Origin: Takakia lepidozioides
Taxonomy: Eukaryota; Streptophyta; Takakiopsida; Takakiales; Takakiaceae
DNA: 64,000 nucleotides
Direction of reading: 5' to 3'
NCBI GenBank assembly: GCA_030704615.1
Contig: CM060733.1
Span: 42,410,001-42,474,000 of the forward strand
Position 1 is the first letter of the stretch, and the number at the start of each line of letters is the position of its first letter. Positions 9,094 through 16,729 of this stretch are shown in pieces. The notes under the pieces are model-generated. The model saw only the letters and a list, made by a program, of their open reading frames with translations, made no database searches and was not told where the DNA came from. The translations under genes and the position numbers were made by a program.

Positions 9094-10983
9094 TCATCCT
9101 ATCATTCTAGATTTAACTAGGAATGAACTCAGCTTTCGCGGATTCCTCCAACAAATCATCGCTCGAGGAAGAAACCGAAGCTCCGGGACTTGCTGAAGCA
9201 ACTCGTGGAGTCTAGGGTTTAGGGTGGCCCCCAAGTTCAAGGCTCGAGTGTACGAAGAGTAGTCGAGCTTAAGAACAAGGGGGGCCCGTTTACCCTCAAC
9301 TGCGCGTTGCGTCTGTTGGTCGAGTAGAGCGGATCTGAGGTCGTAGGAGATCTTGGTGAAGCAACTCCGGATGAACGCCGCCGGATAACCTCGGGCTCGA
9401 AGACGTTTGTAAAACAAAAGTCGCAAATGGTTGAACCCTTGGATGGTGCTTTCTCGTATTACGTACCGTTGGAGCTCGCCGATGACGAAAGCTTTCTTTT
9501 GGTGATGTGGATGCCACGAGGACCAAGGCAAGTATTGATACTTGTTCTGGGCCTTTTGATGACATCTCGTAGAGAGCCGTCGAGTTTGGATGAAGTCGTC
9601 TCCTTTGAGGAAGGTGATATCCAAGATGTCGGCGGACGTCGGGCTTATGGCGGTCGTGATTTTGATGCCATCGAACATGGAACCGTAGTTCCGTAACCAG
9701 GACCGGAGGCTCTTTTCGGAGCCTACCCAGATGCCAAAGCCGTCGTCGATATAGCGCTTAAGATAAAGCAGCTCTTGCTCCGATGGGCACACGTACTCCA
9801 TGTACATCTCCAACCGACAGAGGAACAAACAAGCGTAAACAACTGCAAAGTTGCTCCCCATGGCCGTCCCGCGAATTTGGTGCCAAAAACTACCATTGAA
9901 CTCAAGGTAATGGTGTTTCAAGACTAATCCAGCGAGGGTCATGATCAGGTCTTTTTTGTGTTTGGTGAAATTACCTCCAATAGCACATTCGAGCTCATAC
10001 AAGCCGAGCTCGGTGATGATGCTGGGATATAGAGATTCCACGTCAAACGTAAAAAGAAGAGCATGCGAGGGGACCTCGAGTTGGGAAACCTCTCGAAGAA
10101 GCGTGAGAGAATCAACCAAATGAGTGGGTTCCTTGAGAAGTACCGGAAGGAGTTGGTGATGGAGCCAAATTGAAGCATGCTCGAAGATGTAGTTGTTGTA
10201 GGAACAAATGGGTCTTCCAACAAGCACGGGTTTGTGCACCTTCGGAATGAAGTACAAAGCACAAGCTCGAAAGTCCGTGGACGACCGAGGGCGTTGGCGG
10301 ATGTAATTCCATTCTTTGGTGGAGATCGCAAACCTGTAGATTGGATGGCAAGCCAACACCTCCAACCTCGACCAAAGTTCTTCCCACGGTACGGAATCCA
10401 CGGGACGATAAACTTCGGTGTCTGAGAGTTGCCGCATCGCCTCTTGCATGTACCAAGACTTGTCCATAAGCACAAGACCAAGATTTTTGTCGGCCGGCTT
10501 GATGACAAGGTCCGGATCCGACCTCAATCTTTTGAGAGCAAGTCTCAAGTGTCTCGGCAGACAAGGTCGTGCATTGCGGGCGATTCGATCCAAACGGCTA
10601 GACAAAAGATCATTACCTTCTCGAATGATGGCCTCGAGCGGTTGAGATTCCACTGGCGGATTGAATGATGGATTCGGAACGCGCCAAAGAGGAACCTCGT
10701 CGTTGTCTTTGCCGGAGAAGAACGTTCGCAACCTCAAGCTTCGAGCAAAATTGTTGAATTCGGTGATGATTGAAGATCGGGAAGGGGGAAGAGGACGAGG
10801 AATGTAATTGAGACCAAGGCCCAGGAGTTGTCGCTCCGCAAAGGAGAGAACCCTCTTGCTATAGTTGTGGATAGCAGTGTTGGTGACCCTGCATTCCACT
10901 TGGGAGGGAGTCTTCCTAGCAAAGAGCAACAAAGCGTAAGCCTTCGGGTCTACGAGCGGGTACCAGAAGAGACTCCTCGTGCG
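9094..10983 (-). CDS. PLE reverse transcriptase, endonuclease-deficient (ORF2, family A)
   Basis: This ORF encodes the reverse transcriptase that copies the element RNA onto a chromosome end. Counting from TTG at 10932, the landmarks are KPADKNLG (145-152), IPKVHKP (229-235), motif A FDVESLYPS with its catalytic Asp at 297, motif B RGTAMGSN (354-361), motif C YIDD (394-397) and the PLE-specific HPHHQKKAF (474-482). A thumb and a conserved Trp-rich end follow. The protein stops there, with no GIY-YIG domain. Homology to family B starts upstream at RSLFWYPL, so the start is placed at about 10983. The frame stays open to 11226 without any ATG, and it overlaps ORF1 in the -1 frame. Translation probably needs a ribosomal frameshift from ORF1. 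There are no internal stops. Confidence 0.88.
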   Translation of the reverse strand, partial: RTRSLFWYPLVDPKAYALLLFARKTPSQVECRVTNTAIHNYSKRVLSFAERQLLGLGLNYIPRPLPPSRSSIITEFNNFARSLRLRTFFSGKDNDEVPLWRVPNPSFNPPVESQPLEAIIREGNDLLSSRLDRIARNARPCLPRHLRLALKRLRSDPDLVIKPADKNLGLVLMDKSWYMQEAMRQLSDTEVYRPVDSVPWEELWSRLEVLACHPIYRFAISTKEWNYIRQRPRSSTDFRACALYFIPKVHKPVLVGRPICSYNNYIFEHASIWLHHQLLPVLLKEPTHLVDSLTLLREVSQLEVPSHALLFTFDVESLYPSIITELGLYELECAIGGNFTKHKKDLIMTLAGLVLKHHYLEFNGSFWHQIRGTAMGSNFAVVYACLFLCRLEMYMEYVCPSEQELLYLKRYIDDGFGIWVGSEKSLRSWLRNYGSMFDGIKITTAISPTSADILDITFLKGDDFIQTRRLSTRCHQKAQNKYQYLPWSSWHPHHQKKAFVIGELQRYVIRESTIQGFNHLRLLFYKRLRARGYPAAFIRSCFTKISYDLRSALLDQQTQRAVEGKRAPLVLKLDYSSYTRALNLGATLNPRLHELLQQVPELRFLPRAMICWRNPRKLSSFLVKSRMIG

Positions 10984-12002
10984 CCCCCGTGTCTGTGAGG
11001 AGGTACGTATGGCCGCTTCATCTTCGTCATCGTGGTCGTCGCACCCTTTGCCGTGGCCGGTTTTCCGTTGACCCTCGCTGAAGGTTTTCGGCCTCCCGTA
11101 CCAGAGCCGGTTGTGCGGTTCGGGCCTGACCTCTTGTTGAAAGAGGTAGGTGACGCAGCAGAACGGGTGGAGACCCGGATACCTTTCTGCTGCTTGCCGT
11201 TTCCCGACTTTCCGCCAGGATTCGCCTTAGGCTTACTAGCCGGTTTGGTCCCAAGCTTCTGGGCCTTAGGTTTCACCTGGATGGAATTCACCACCTTTTT
11301 CACCTCCTTGAGTACTTCCTTGACCACCTCGCGTTTCACGAGGGTAGCAATGGACGGTTCCACAGGGAGGGTCTCCGCTTCTTCCATAGCACCTTCCCGA
11401 GCAACGTTGCGAGCTGCGATAGCCGCGGCCTTGCTGACGTCGGAAAGTTGTTTGTGAATGAGAAATGCATCTACATGAGTAACGAAGAGATTGCTAAGAT
11501 GAAGATGCCACGACTCGATGGAAGACTTAGACTTGTCACCTATCAAATTTAAGGATCGTAAAGACGAAATCAAATCCGAGAGGCGAGTCTCAAAGACCGG
11601 TTTCGATTGCTCGAGCTTGTGGGTCAAGCTAGCAAGTCGAGATTCTTGGGCTTTGATGAGTGCTTCAAAGCACTTGATCCGATATGCGGTTGTGCATTCG
11701 GCCAGGCTCGCATCAAGGACGGATTGGGCCTCGGGATCTCCTATTTGAAGTTTAGGAGGACTCATTCTAAGGGAGTTGGGTATGGTGCCTTCTTCGAATT
11801 GCACTCGCAATTTTTGAAGGTACTTGGAAGTCTTTTCATGCTCATGCCTAAGACTTTTGAATTCCTTGACCGATGTATGCACAAATGCAAGCAAAGGGGG
11901 AGGAATGGAGATATCCATGCTAGAAGAAGTAGACGCGGATGCATGAGAAGGGCCGACGCCTAAGCTAGGACATGGACGTTTGTTACCTGCTAGTTCCGCC
12001 AT
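10950..12002 (-). CDS. PLE ORF1 protein with basic tail (family A)
   Basis: ORF1 is 350 aa and starts at ATG 12002, about 12 nt after two CCCTAAA repeats. The N-terminal 40 residues are low complexity. Residues 40-160 are rich in heptad-like Leu, Glu, Lys and Arg and likely form coiled coils. Residues 220-350 are strongly basic, with Lys, Arg, Gly and Ser. This suggests an RNA-binding, Gag-like or chaperone role, but no enzyme motif is visible. The central block, with a G-x-IP pattern followed by PPKL and LDA-x-L, resembles the B-family ORF1, so the protein is conserved between families. The end of the ORF overlaps the RT frame. No family name is assigned. Confidence 0.8.
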   Translation of the reverse strand: MAELAGNKRPCPSLGVGPSHASASTSSSMDISIPPPLLAFVHTSVKEFKSLRHEHEKTSKYLQKLRVQFEEGTIPNSLRMSPPKLQIGDPEAQSVLDASLAECTTAYRIKCFEALIKAQESRLASLTHKLEQSKPVFETRLSDLISSLRSLNLIGDKSKSSIESWHLHLSNLFVTHVDAFLIHKQLSDVSKAAAIAARNVAREGAMEEAETLPVEPSIATLVKREVVKEVLKEVKKVVNSIQVKPKAQKLGTKPASKPKANPGGKSGNGKQQKGIRVSTRSAASPTSFNKRSGPNRTTGSGTGGRKPSARVNGKPATAKGATTTMTKMKRPYVPPHRHGGARGVSSGTRS

Positions 12003-12013
12003 GGAAAAAGGAG

Positions 12014-12320
12014 TTTAGGGTTTAGGGTGGTCAACAAAGGCTTGCAAAGATAACAAAACGTAGAAAAAATACTGGAAAAAGACATAGTAAATTTTAAGGG
12101 GGGCCGGTTAGGACCCAAATACAAATGCAATGGAAACCAAGACAAATGCATACAAAGTGCGCCTACCGTGCCTAAAGGGATGCTATAAGACTATTATGTC
12201 TTATGCAAGGACTCCCGCCCTCACGAGATAAGGTTCTCTAATTGAAGAATGAGGCACTTTCGCTCCAACCGTAAGCTTTTTTATGTTTGCTTCTCCTTGT
12301 TTAGCGACAAAAATCTTCTC
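12014..12320 (-). repeat. 5' pLTR fragment of A2
   Basis: This repeats the 3' end of the element (7981-8260), including the antisense GGGGGGCC box. It reads into two telomeric heptads (12014-12027) just before the ORF1 start, so the terminal repeat lies directly upstream of ORF1. Confidence 0.85.
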
Positions 12321-12346
12321 ACAAGTTTAGGGTTTAGGGTTTAGGG
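12321..12346 (+). repeat. Telomeric block T5, ACAAG then (TTTAGGG)3
   Basis: Filler ACAAG and three heptads link the broken 5' end of A2 to the 3' end of a family-B fragment. Confidence 0.92.
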
Positions 12347-12817
12347 TCTACAAAAGAGTGGAAACAAATACATGTAGCAGTGCAACAGAGTTCGAACCGC
12401 GAATGCACCGGGTGCATTAGTAGCAAAGTGCAAACAAGTTTTTAGGGGGGCCAGTTATGGACACCTTAGAAAGCTTGTAGAAATATCTAGCCTGTGAATC
12501 AAAACTAAAAGAATCGATCCTGAGACACAAAACTAGAATAGAACAGAGTGGGAGTGATGTTGCAACGTTCTAAAGTGCAAATGCAAGTATATGCAAGAGG
12601 CAAGTGTGTGTGATGAAACTAATTCACTGTAAGGACAGGAGAATAGTAACCTATCTCTAAGAAAGAGAATAGACACACTAAAGAGCAGTCTTAGAAGGAG
12701 ATCTAACATGTAACACTCGAAAAGGAGTTTAAAACATGCACTACAATAGACACAAAGCAAATGAATGCAATGAACTATGCAGAAGATCAAATCTAAAACT
12801 CAACAACAACAACAACG
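12347..12817 (-). repeat. Inverted family-B pLTR fragment
   Basis: These 471 bp are the reverse complement of 15103-15573. The left end is the 3' terminus of family B, seated against telomeric heptads exactly as in families A and C. The right end breaks inside a CAA run and joins plus-strand RT sequence at about 12818. Either a separate 5'-truncated element was added in the minus direction, or this is the inverted terminal repeat often seen in PLE copies. Confidence 0.85.
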
Positions 12818-14711
12818 AGAGAAGAGGGCTCGCAAGCTCTTCTGGTGGCCGTTGAGGGATGTAGAAGGCTATAAGCTTTATCTTTTTTCCTGCAAGAGAG
12901 TCTCTCAGGCAGAGAACAGGTTAACCAACATGGCCATCCACAACATGGCCAATCGTCCACTCTCTTGTTTTGAAAAGAAGCTTTTAGGCCTAGGTTTGAG
13001 TTTTATTCCTCATCCTACTCCTCCTTCTCCCTCTTCTATTCTTGATGCTTATGACTCTTTGGCTCGATCTTTACGTCTTCGATATCACTTCAGGGATGCT
13101 AGAGATAGACCCATTCCTCCTTTCAGAGTTCCTCAACCTTCTTGGGATCAGTGTGTGCGACTTCCTGCTCTGGAAAGCATTATCATCGAGGGTCGCAACA
13201 TTGTAGAGACTCGGTTAAGGGAGGTGGCTCGCTCTGCCTACAGGTCTTCTATTCGAGGTCACCTCAAGACTGCGATACGCTGTCTGAGCAGAGATGAGTC
13301 CATCGTCATCAAGCCAGCAGACAAAAATCTTGGGTTGGTGATCATGCGGAAGGACTGGTATGTGGATGAGGCTCACCGCCAACTCCACGATGGACAAGTT
13401 TACGAATCCGTGGCAGAGATCCCATTTGACAATCTCACATATGGTTTGGATGCATTGCTCGCTTCCGCTCTCTTGTTTGGATTGATTGACAGGCAGACAA
13501 GGGACTTTTTGGCGCTCAAGCCCCAAGGGGGCTACCGACCCTGCATGTTTTATCTCGTGCCCAAAATGCACAAGCCCGTGGTGGTTGGGAGGCCGATTTG
13601 TTCATACAACGGATATGTTTTTGAGCACGCATCCAAGTGGTTGCATCACCATCTGTTTCCCATTCTGCTCGAGGAAGATAACCATTTGGTAGATTCTATA
13701 TCTTTGTTGAAAGATCTGTCGGATAGGCAACTTCCTGGCGACGTGCTTTTGTTCACCTTTGATGTGGAGTCATTGTATCCTAGCATTTCTACTGGGGACG
13801 GGCTTCGACGATTGAAGGAGATGATTGCCGGCAAGCTCAAGTCACCTCGGTTTGAAAGATTCGTCCTGAGTCTTTCTCGCATGGTGTTGGAGAATAACTA
13901 TCTTCAATTTGGCTCCAGCTATTGGCATCAGATCCGAGGCACGGCAATGGGTAGCAACTTTGCTGTTGTTTATGCTTGTCTCTTTCTTTGCAGCTTAGAA
14001 AGAGAGTTGGCTGGTGCTGGAGGAGGCATGTGGCCTCTATACTACAAGAGATACATCGATGATGGATTTGGAATTTGGGCAGGATCTCGGGCAAGTTTGG
14101 AGGCTTGGCTCGATGGATACAACTCTCTTAGTCCCACAATTCGGATTCAAAGGGTAATCTCTGAGTCTACGGTTGACATTCTTGATATTAAGTTCTTCAA
14201 GGGAGCTGATTTTGTCAACCATGGGATTTTATCTTCGAGATGTCATCAAAAGGCACTCAACAGATACCAGTATTTGCCATGGACCTCGTGTCATCCACGA
14301 CACCAAAAACGAGCATTCATCATTGGCGAATTACGACGTTACACTTTGAGGGAGAGCACACGCGCAGGTTTTTCTGAGATCAGGCAACTGTTCTATGAGC
14401 GACTGCGTGCTCGAGGCTATCCAAAGTCTTTTATCTTGGAGTGTTTTGTGCTTTGTGACTATGCACAACGTGCTACACTGTTGACTTCAGAGTCCACTCG
14501 TAAGTTGACGGGCAAGCGGGCCCCCTTGGTTTTGAAACTTGAGCATTCGCGTTATACTCAAGCTCTAAGCTTTGAGGGAGTCCTAAACCCTAAACTTCAT
14601 GAGGGCTTTTTGAAAGTTCCGCAGTTAGCGTCTTTTGACAGACCTATGGTATGTTGGAAGAGGGCACGGAACTTGCGTTCCTATCTAGTTCGTGCTATGT
14701 TACAAACCTAG
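12777..14711 (+). CDS. PLE reverse transcriptase, endonuclease-deficient (family B, B1)
   Basis: This open frame of 644 codons encodes a PLE reverse transcriptase related to that of family A. Landmarks are KPADKNLG (179-186), VPKMHKP (261-267), motif A FDVESLYPS with Asp329, motif B RGTAMGSN (387-394), YIDD (426-429) and a later HPRHQKRAF. It ends in a conserved Trp-containing tail with no GIY-YIG nuclease. The first 16 or so residues, including the ATG at 12777, are translated from the antisense pLTR and are chimeric; true homology begins at KRARKLFWWP. In copy B2 the homologous frame starts at its own ATG (16730), so the native start is lost here. The frame is otherwise intact. Confidence 0.85.
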   Translation: MQKIKSKTQQQQQREKRARKLFWWPLRDVEGYKLYLFSCKRVSQAENRLTNMAIHNMANRPLSCFEKKLLGLGLSFIPHPTPPSPSSILDAYDSLARSLRLRYHFRDARDRPIPPFRVPQPSWDQCVRLPALESIIIEGRNIVETRLREVARSAYRSSIRGHLKTAIRCLSRDESIVIKPADKNLGLVIMRKDWYVDEAHRQLHDGQVYESVAEIPFDNLTYGLDALLASALLFGLIDRQTRDFLALKPQGGYRPCMFYLVPKMHKPVVVGRPICSYNGYVFEHASKWLHHHLFPILLEEDNHLVDSISLLKDLSDRQLPGDVLLFTFDVESLYPSISTGDGLRRLKEMIAGKLKSPRFERFVLSLSRMVLENNYLQFGSSYWHQIRGTAMGSNFAVVYACLFLCSLERELAGAGGGMWPLYYKRYIDDGFGIWAGSRASLEAWLDGYNSLSPTIRIQRVISESTVDILDIKFFKGADFVNHGILSSRCHQKALNRYQYLPWTSCHPRHQKRAFIIGELRRYTLRESTRAGFSEIRQLFYERLRARGYPKSFILECFVLCDYAQRATLLTSESTRKLTGKRAPLVLKLEHSRYTQALSFEGVLNPKLHEGFLKVPQLASFDRPMVCWKRARNLRSYLVRAMLQT

Positions 14712-14956
14712 AGGCTAGTTGTATTTGAGACATGCAGTTAGCTTCTAGTTTGGATGATTATCCATTTTGGAGAGAACATTAGGATGTTTTTCATCTAGAT
14801 TTTCATGCGTTGGATATTTCTCCCCTGCCGAGAAAACTTTGGATGTTTTTCATCTAAGTTTTCATGTGTTGGACGATCTCTCCAGCCAAGACAATTTGGA
14901 TGTTTTCCATCCATTAGGTATTTTCTCTCCCCCCGAGACAAGTTCACTTTCCGCAG

Positions 14957-14964
14957 TATATAAG
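14957..14964 (+). promoter_or_regulatory. TATA box, B1/B2
   Basis: TATATAAG lies 39 nt upstream of the ribozyme. A transcript starting about 30 nt downstream would begin just before the ribozyme and read into B2 ORF1. Confidence 0.5.
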
Positions 14965-15002
14965 CGGGGTGAGGGTGCACATTGTATCTCTTTTCCTTCT
15001 CT

Positions 15003-15046
15003 TTCCCACTGATGAGCTCACGCGCTGAGCGAAACTAGTTTGGGGA
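15003..15046 (+). ncRNA. Hammerhead ribozyme (B)
   Basis: Stem I CCCA/TGGG (15005-15008 with 15041-15044), core CTGATGA, stem II GCTCA/TGAGC with loop CGCGC, GAAAC, two-base-pair stem III with loop UA, predicted cleavage between 15040 and 15041 after GTT. All core bases are conserved. Confidence 0.9.
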
Positions 15047-15588
15047 TTATAGAGATTCGCTTTGCTGCATCTTGTGTTCTTGTCTCTTTGTCTCATTGGC
15101 GGCGTTGTTGTTGTTGTTGAGTTTTAGATTTGATCTTCTGCATAGTTCATTGCATTCATTTGCTTTGTGTCTATTGTAGTGCATGTTTTTAAACTCCTTT
15201 TCGAGTGTTACATGTTAGATCTCCTTCTAAGACTGCTCTTTAGTGTGTCTATTCTCTTTCTTAGAGATAGGTTACTATTCTCCTGTCCTTACAGTGAATT
15301 AGTTTCATCACACACACTTGCCTCTTGCATATACTTGCATTTGCACTTTAGAACGTTGCAACATCACTCCCACTCTGTTCTATTCTAGTTTTGTGTCTCA
15401 GGATCGATTCTTTTAGTTTTGATTCACAGGCTAGATATTTCTACAAGCTTTCTAAGGTGTCCATAACTGGCCCCCCTAAAACTTGTTTGCACTTTGCTAC
15501 TAATGCACCCGGTGCATTCGCGGTTCGAACTCTGTTGCACTGCTACATGTATTTGTTTCCACTCTTTTGTAGACCCTAAACATTTGTT

Positions 15589-16709
15589 ATGATGTTAGCT
15601 GCAACTTCTGAACCTTCTTCTTCCAAGCGTCCTAGGATAGAGATGAATAGTGATGGTGCTCCTGCAGAAGATCTACCGTCTTATTCGCCTCCAAGGGATT
15701 TATCTCCTACTCCAAGGCCGCAAGTTGGGATTTTTTTCAACCAGAATGATCATTCTCCAGACTTTGTGGATGCTATTCGCAAGTTGTTGGACAACTCTCT
15801 GGCGCAGTACAAGAAGGATTTCAAGAGACTTCAACGTCTCAAGGCAACTTCCGACAAACTCAGATCTCAAAAAGCTGCCGGTGAAATTCCTCATGCTTGT
15901 AGAGTTGCTTGTCCGAAGTTGGTCATCTCTTCTGCCTCTGTCCAGACGTCTTTGGATGCTACTGTCCTAGCAGCCACTGTTGCTTACCATTCAGCTTTGC
16001 AAACAGCTTTTATTCAAGCTCATTCCGATCTGGTACAAGAAGCTGAAGCTGTTTTGAGCAAATCCTCTGATGTTTTCATTGCTCGACTCAGGGAGATCAA
16101 CTTGCATGTGTGTATCTTCTTGCACTGACCAGATTCAGGATTCTTCTTGGCTCTTTGATGAGCTTGACTTTGTGTGCACTCAAGCCACTACAGCTTGGTA
16201 TGCCGGAATTTCTTGCTTTCGCGCCAACCACAACCTCGGTACTGCAGTGAGGGATAAGGCGTTACATGAAAGGAACCAAGCTAGAGATCAGGCCATGGCA
16301 GATGCTGATGTTCTTCTACTGAGCCTACCATTGCCGAGCTAGTAAGGAAAGAGGTGCAGAAACAACTTTCCCACTCACGAAAGAAAACTTCTCTCTCTCC
16401 TACTCGCCTAAGCAACATCAACGAGCGCGTTCTTCCTCTCCTAACCACAAGAGGCGACAACAGCGTGGCCGCTCACCTGCTCGACGAGTCTCCAAGACTC
16501 AACCTACCAGCCGAGGCACTTCAGCAAATGCCAAGGTACCTTCCTCCAAGGCAAACTCTTCAAAGCAGCAGGGAAATGGCCAACAGCGGAATGGGACTGC
16601 TCGCACCCATTTCGCTGCATCGCGTTCATCTTCTCCGAGCAAATCCGCCCTACGTTCTCAGACCCGTTCTGGTTCTGGACAACAAAAGTCGGGGCAAAAC
16701 CAACAATAG
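15589..16709 (+). pseudogene. PLE ORF1 (family B, B2), frameshifted
   Basis: This is the family-B ORF1, starting at ATG 15589. Compared with the open copy at 42398 it has lost GA near 16108 and single bases near 16316 and 16404, which break the frame at least three times. The middle has the same G-x-IP and LDA pattern as the A-family ORF1, and the end is basic. The native stop is TAG at 16707. An ATG that opens the RT frame follows 20 nt later (16730), so in family B the two ORFs are separate and not overlapping as in family A. Confidence 0.8.
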
Positions 16710-16729
16710 AAGCTCAAGAAGAAGGTCAC

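Larger units (their letters stand above)
7981..12320 (-). mobile_element. PLE family A, copy A2 (both ORFs open)
   Basis: Read on the minus strand the element has a 5' pLTR piece (12320-12014) ending in ACCCTAAACCCTAAA, ORF1 (12002-10950), the RT ORF overlapping it in the -1 frame, an untranslated region, and a 3' pLTR with TATA box and hammerhead ribozyme. It ends at 7981 against CCCTAAA repeats. Both ORFs are free of stops, making it the best candidate for a complete autonomous copy in the window. The 5' pLTR is truncated at 12320, with ACAAG and telomeric heptads beyond. No GIY-YIG endonuclease is encoded, as expected for PLEs that prime on telomeric 3' ends. Confidence 0.9.
14712..15588 (+). 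repeat. Family-B 3' region and pLTR
   Basis: After the RT stop there are three diverged copies of a motif around GGATGTTTTTCATC, then a TATA box, a hammerhead ribozyme, the CCCCCCTAAAA box (near 15472), the palindrome TGCACCCGGTGCA (15505-15517) and the terminal GACCCTAAAC. The same sequence serves as the 5' pLTR of B2. Confidence 0.8.

Noticed and set aside
9094-9200. GIY-YIG endonuclease downstream of the PLE RT
   Set aside because: The RT stops right after the conserved Trp-rich tail and no GIY-YIG motif is readable downstream in A or B.
9945-10564. Long alternative frames (187 and 150 codons) inside the A2 RT
   Set aside because: Out-of-frame shadows of the conserved RT; same for those in A1, A3 and B1.
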